NCBI RefSeq assembly: GCF_016741785.1
Contig: NZ_JAERRL010000018.1
Span: forward strand, 1 to 64,000
Source of the DNA: Streptomyces sp. 7-21
Lineage (GTDB): Bacteria; Actinomycetota; Actinomycetes; Streptomycetales; Streptomycetaceae
Direction of reading: 5' to 3'
Length of the DNA stretch: 64,000 bases
This document shows, in pieces, positions 63,919-64,000 of the stretch (its first letter is position 1; each line of letters opens with the position of its first letter). The position numbers and the translations under genes were made by a program. A model generated the notes under the pieces. The model saw nothing but the letters and a program-made list of their open reading frames with translations. It was not told the DNA's origin and ran no database searches.

Positions 63919-64000
63919 TCAGCCCCGGAAGGCGTCGAGCCCGGTGAGCGCCTTGCCCAGCACCAGCTGGTGCATCTCCTCAGTGCCCTCGTACGTCAGC
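63919..64000 (-). CDS. Acyl-CoA dehydrogenase, C-terminal fragment (cut by the right edge)
   Basis: The last 27 codons, read leftwards into the window, are LTYEGTEEMHQLVLGKALTG, then LDAFRG. YEGTxEMHxLVLG is the C-terminal helix signature of acyl-CoA dehydrogenases of the glutaryl-CoA type. The rest lies beyond the edge. It is convergent with the SepF-like gene. Confidence 0.85.
   Translation of the reverse strand, partial: LTYEGTEEMHQLVLGKALTGLDAFRG

Overview
The window is high-GC, densely coded actinobacterial DNA and almost certainly Streptomyces or a close relative. Signs are the GC-rich third codon positions, GTG starts, an XRE/DUF397 regulator pair, SpoIIE-type phosphatase and anti-sigma-like ATPase genes, streptogrisin-type proteases, an NsdA-like regulator, SepF and a DmdR/IdeR-type iron box. 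No rRNA, tRNA, CRISPR array, transposase or phage gene was recognised.

Left edge (1-8.4 kb): the border of a non-ribosomal peptide cluster, mostly transcribed leftwards out of the window. It holds the start of an NRPS (C-A), an ABC exporter, a 4-hydroxymandelate synthase (HmaS, first step to 4-hydroxyphenylglycine, Hpg), a StrR/Bbr-type ParB-fold activator, a cold-shock protein with an unusual C-terminal domain and a type I-beta DAHP synthase. Upstream of hmaS lies GTCCAA-N17-TTGGAC, which matches the site I recall for Bbr/Dbv4-type activators of glycopeptide clusters. The product is therefore probably an Hpg-containing peptide (glycopeptide-like, or a ramoplanin/enduracidin/CDA-like depsipeptide).

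8.9-24.3 kb: housekeeping and transport genes. These are a CNNM/CorC membrane protein, a DUF2795 protein, an MFS exporter, a zinc alcohol dehydrogenase, an RNA-repair group (RtcB ligase, archease, 2'-5' RNA ligase/cyclic phosphodiesterase), an oligopeptide ABC import operon with a fused double ATPase, a MarR regulator divergent from proline iminopeptidase, and a Spo0M-like protein.

24.4-38.2 kb: two divergent sulfotransferase paralogues, the second linked to an unknown protein and a GT4 glycosyltransferase (a possible surface-glycan sulfation group). Then come a DHA2 drug exporter, a signalling block (DUF397, XRE-DUF5753, ATPase, PAS-GAF-SpoIIE phosphatase) with three palindromes in its divergent promoter, a BCCT osmolyte transporter, a KstD-like flavoprotein and a DUF202 pair.

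38.9-52.3 kb: an NsdA-like HTH/TPR regulator, a LacI regulator with a GH13 alpha-glucosidase, GntR, and an iron-boxed pair (PLP decarboxylase plus lysine/ornithine N-hydroxylase) without the usual NIS synthetase. A frameshifted, truncated PPOX-family pseudogene follows, then an ImuB-like/DnaE2 translesion pair with a LexA-like box.

52.5-64 kb: a HAD phosphatase, a complete urease operon (ureABCFGD) with a GlnR-like box, asd, a DUF5685 protein with a 20-cysteine tail, two streptogrisin-like secreted proteases, a SepF-like protein, and the C-terminus of an acyl-CoA dehydrogenase. Most convergent gene pairs are separated by strong GC-rich hairpins, which are listed.
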